In this document: positions 62,142-64,000 of the stretch, piece by piece
Layout of the letters: every line of letters starts with the position of its first letter
Numbering within the stretch: position 1 is the stretch's first letter
The notes under the pieces: generated by a model
Told to the model about the DNA's origin: nothing
Database searches by the model: none
What the model saw: only the letters and a program-made list of their open reading frames with translations
Assembly (NCBI GenBank): GCA_910578475.1
Contig: CAJTRK010000008.1
Location: 1-64,000, forward strand
Length of the DNA: 64,000 bases
DNA from: an uncultured Lachnospiraceae bacterium
GTDB lineage: Bacteria; Bacillota; Clostridia; Lachnospirales; Lachnospiraceae
Reading direction: 5' to 3'
Made by a program: the position numbers and the translations under genes

Positions 62142-62930
62142 GTGGAAAATCAGATATATGATGACGCATTCTATAAAAACAGAAATGAAGAGACGAAATA
62201 TTCGGCTGAAAGAATTATAGATGCACTTTTTAAGCGTTTATATAAGATGCCTCAGAGCATGGTAGATGTAGGATGTGGGGTTGGAACCTGGCTCGGCGTT
62301 GTCCATTCAAAGTATGGTGTAGAAACTGTCATTGGGATGGATGGAGATTATGTACCAAGACAATATCTGCAAATAGACAAGGACAATTTTATTCCCTGTA
62401 ATCTGGAGGATTATCAGGCAGAAAAAATTTTAATAAAAAATGGAAATAAGAAATTCGGTCTGGCCGTTTCGCTTGAAGTGGCGGAGCATATTCAAAGAAA
62501 AAATGCAAGAAAATTTGTCAGGAATTTATGCGGGCTGAGTGATGTTATATTGTTTTCCGCGGCATTGGCGAAACAGGGAGGCGATGGTCATGTAAATGAA
62601 CAAAGGCTTTCATACTGGATAAAGCTTTTTGCCGAAAACGGTTATCGTTTTTGTGATGTTATCCGGGCGGATATCTGGAATGATAAGAAAATACCTGTCT
62701 GGTACAGAAATAATGTTGTGGTATTCTGCAATTCCGGAGATGAAATAATTCGTACGGAAGGTGTTGAACCGATAATTGATATGGTTCATCCGGATTTGTA
62801 TGAAGCAAAAGTAAAAATTTACGAAGAGCAGATAAGGCAGTTGGAACAGGATGGTAAAGTGATGCGTCTGCTCAAGCGTGAATGTAAAAAAACCGCAGAT
62901 AAAATTACAAGTCTTATATATCGGGATTGA
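62142..62930 (+). CDS. SAM-dependent methyltransferase
   Basis: A 262-residue class I methyltransferase: MVDVGCGVGTWLGVVHSKYG (SAM loop, about 40-60), VIGMDGDYVP, LAVSLEVAEHIQRKNA, and DGHVNEQRLSYWIKLFAENGY. The C-terminal 40 residues form a coiled coil (KVKIYEEQIRQLEQDGKVMRLLK), perhaps for pairing with another protein. The start is GTG with GGAGGAAAA upstream. It is the second methyltransferase of the cluster. Methylation of a sugar or amine is likely. Confidence 0.87.
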   Translation: MENQIYDDAFYKNRNEETKYSAERIIDALFKRLYKMPQSMVDVGCGVGTWLGVVHSKYGVETVIGMDGDYVPRQYLQIDKDNFIPCNLEDYQAEKILIKNGNKKFGLAVSLEVAEHIQRKNARKFVRNLCGLSDVILFSAALAKQGGDGHVNEQRLSYWIKLFAENGYRFCDVIRADIWNDKKIPVWYRNNVVVFCNSGDEIIRTEGVEPIIDMVHPDLYEAKVKIYEEQIRQLEQDGKVMRLLKRECKKTADKITSLIYRD

Positions 62931-62959
62931 TAACCTTTATATGGAGGTAGTTTGGAAAG

Positions 62960-64000
62960 ATGCAACAGCGCAAAGACTGGATTGACATAATTGTAGATAA
63001 AGTGCATGAAAATTATAATGGGCGCCAGGTCGTAATATGGGGATTCTTTGAGACATCCTGCACCATAAGCGGTAAATTAAAGGAGCGTTACGGAATCAGT
63101 ACGGCCTTCTATGTAGACGGCAATGCTGCTAAAACAGATAATGTACAGGTTTTTCATCCGGACTGTTTAGACGGTAAATCAGATACCTGTTATGTAGTAA
63201 TTCCGCTGACGTTTTATCAGTCAATCAAAGAAAAAATATCAGAGTACGGATATAAAGAGGACATAGATTATTATTATTTTTGCGGTTGTATTTTACGGCA
63301 GGAACCGGATTATTTTGAAGATGCACACGGAAATAAGATTATAGGGAACTATAAAGGACTTAAATTTGCTTTTTTTGGATTTCATTCGACGATTGAACTT
63401 GGAGATAACATACAGTTTCAGAATACATGTCTTTATTTCTTTTCCGATGATTCGAGAATAAAGATTGGAAGTAATGTGGAGCTGAAAGAAAACGTTATCC
63501 ACATATATAATAGTTCCAATATGATAGTTGGAAGTAGTACAGAGCTGAAAGAAAATACCATTTACATACATAATCATTCAGAAGCGCTTATTGGAGACGG
63601 CACAAAGCTGAAAGGCAATCTTTTCAATATTAAAAATTCAGCTAAAACGTTATTGGAGGAGAGTGTACACTTTGAAAACGTACAGATGGTTATCAGAGAT
63701 AATGCAAGGCTGGAAACAAAAGACGGCTCTTTGATAAAAGGCCTGCATATTAGCGTATATGAGCACGGAGAAGCTTTATTGGGACAAAACACGGAGGTTA
63801 CGGGAGATGTTTGGGAAATAAGGGAAAACGCCAGGCTGCATATAGGAAACGGCGGAAAATTTATATATAGCATTGGTGGAAAAAGTTCCATACATATTGC
63901 CGAGAATGCCGGTATGATAATCGGTAACAATTTTCATATTTTGGAAAATTACCGTTTTGTGGTAGCTTCCGGTACAAAAATCTTAATAGGCAATGATTGT
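62960..64000 (+). CDS. Rossmann-like plus left-handed beta-helix protein (3' end beyond window)
   Basis: The first 347 codons of an open gene. About 1-110 form a Rossmann-like module (VVIWGFFETSCTISGKLKERYG, YVDGNAAKTDNVQVF, YVVIPLTFYQSIKEKI) as in other proteins here. From about 140 on there are hexapeptide-type repeats of 21 residues (for example GSNVELKENVIHI, GSSTELKENTIYI, GDGTKLKGNLFNI), which build a left-handed beta-helix as in acyl- and acetyltransferases. The catalytic His region may lie past the edge. The start ATG at 62960 follows GGAGG by 12 bases. It would acylate a sugar. Confidence 0.75.
   Translation, partial: MQQRKDWIDIIVDKVHENYNGRQVVIWGFFETSCTISGKLKERYGISTAFYVDGNAAKTDNVQVFHPDCLDGKSDTCYVVIPLTFYQSIKEKISEYGYKEDIDYYYFCGCILRQEPDYFEDAHGNKIIGNYKGLKFAFFGFHSTIELGDNIQFQNTCLYFFSDDSRIKIGSNVELKENVIHIYNSSNMIVGSSTELKENTIYIHNHSEALIGDGTKLKGNLFNIKNSAKTLLEESVHFENVQMVIRDNARLETKDGSLIKGLHISVYEHGEALLGQNTEVTGDVWEIRENARLHIGNGGKFIYSIGGKSSIHIAENAGMIIGNNFHILENYRFVVASGTKILIGNDC

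Overview
The window looks like chromosome from a flagellated member of the Lachnospiraceae (class Clostridia, Bacillota). This is inferred from the gene set and spelling: a Gram-positive flagellar late operon with fliW-csrA and two flgK copies, strong AGGAGG ribosome sites, Clostridia-type lipoproteins with Thr/Ala/Asp-rich spacers, and a rhamnogalacturonan-utilisation locus of the kind seen in plant-fibre gut bacteria. No rRNA or tRNA gene was seen.

Layout. 1-310: the 5' part of an IS30-family transposase, cut by the window edge. 380-1964: a type II toxin-antitoxin pair (MqsR-like toxin, zinc-ribbon plus Panacea antitoxin) with a structured repeat between the genes. 2048-5852: a chemoreceptor, a WYL-type regulator and a ClbS/DfsB-like protein. 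5965-12098: a complete oligopeptide ABC transporter operon (oppBCDF-A) with a structured 5' leader and a terminator. 12329-23963: a locus for oligosaccharides from rhamnogalacturonan I: a YteP/YtcP/YtcQ-type ABC importer, an AraC regulator, and a divergent set made of a GH105 hydrolase, an SGNH esterase and a GH112 galactoside phosphorylase, facing rhaM and a sugar-isomerase-like protein. 24044-27213: two sensor kinases and a response regulator. 27231-41968: the late flagellar genes (flgM, flgN, flgK, a second flgK, flgL, fliW, csrA; then flaG, fliD, fliS, a FliT-like gene, flagellin), driven by sigma-28 promoters that share one spacing. 42040-47393: a reverse-strand block of five glycosyltransferases.

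47637-64000 (continuing past the edge): an unusual biosynthetic cluster with two IspD/TarI-like cytidylyltransferases, a DUF1796 protein, two methyltransferases, a large SGNH/CitC-like protein, an acyl carrier protein, a TagB/TagF-like phosphotransferase, a branched-chain aminotransferase, an HpcH/HpaI aldolase, a PLP decarboxylase, glycosyltransferases and a left-handed beta-helix protein. Next to flagellin and its glycosyltransferases, this looks like a system that builds a CDP-activated, possibly amine-bearing group and attaches it by a phosphodiester to a flagellin glycan. The closest analogy known to me is the phosphodiester-linked N-methylthreonine glycan of Clostridioides difficile flagellin.

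How it fits together. FlgM holds back sigma-28 until the hook is complete. Sigma-28 then transcribes flgM-csrA, flaG-fliS and flagellin. CsrA probably represses flagellin through GGA hairpins in its leader and is released by FliW. The glycosyltransferase and CDP clusters would decorate the filament. A candidate sigma-28-driven small RNA carrying two GGA hairpins lies inside the CDP cluster. Four structured dispersed repeats sit at the 3' ends of genes or between related genes.
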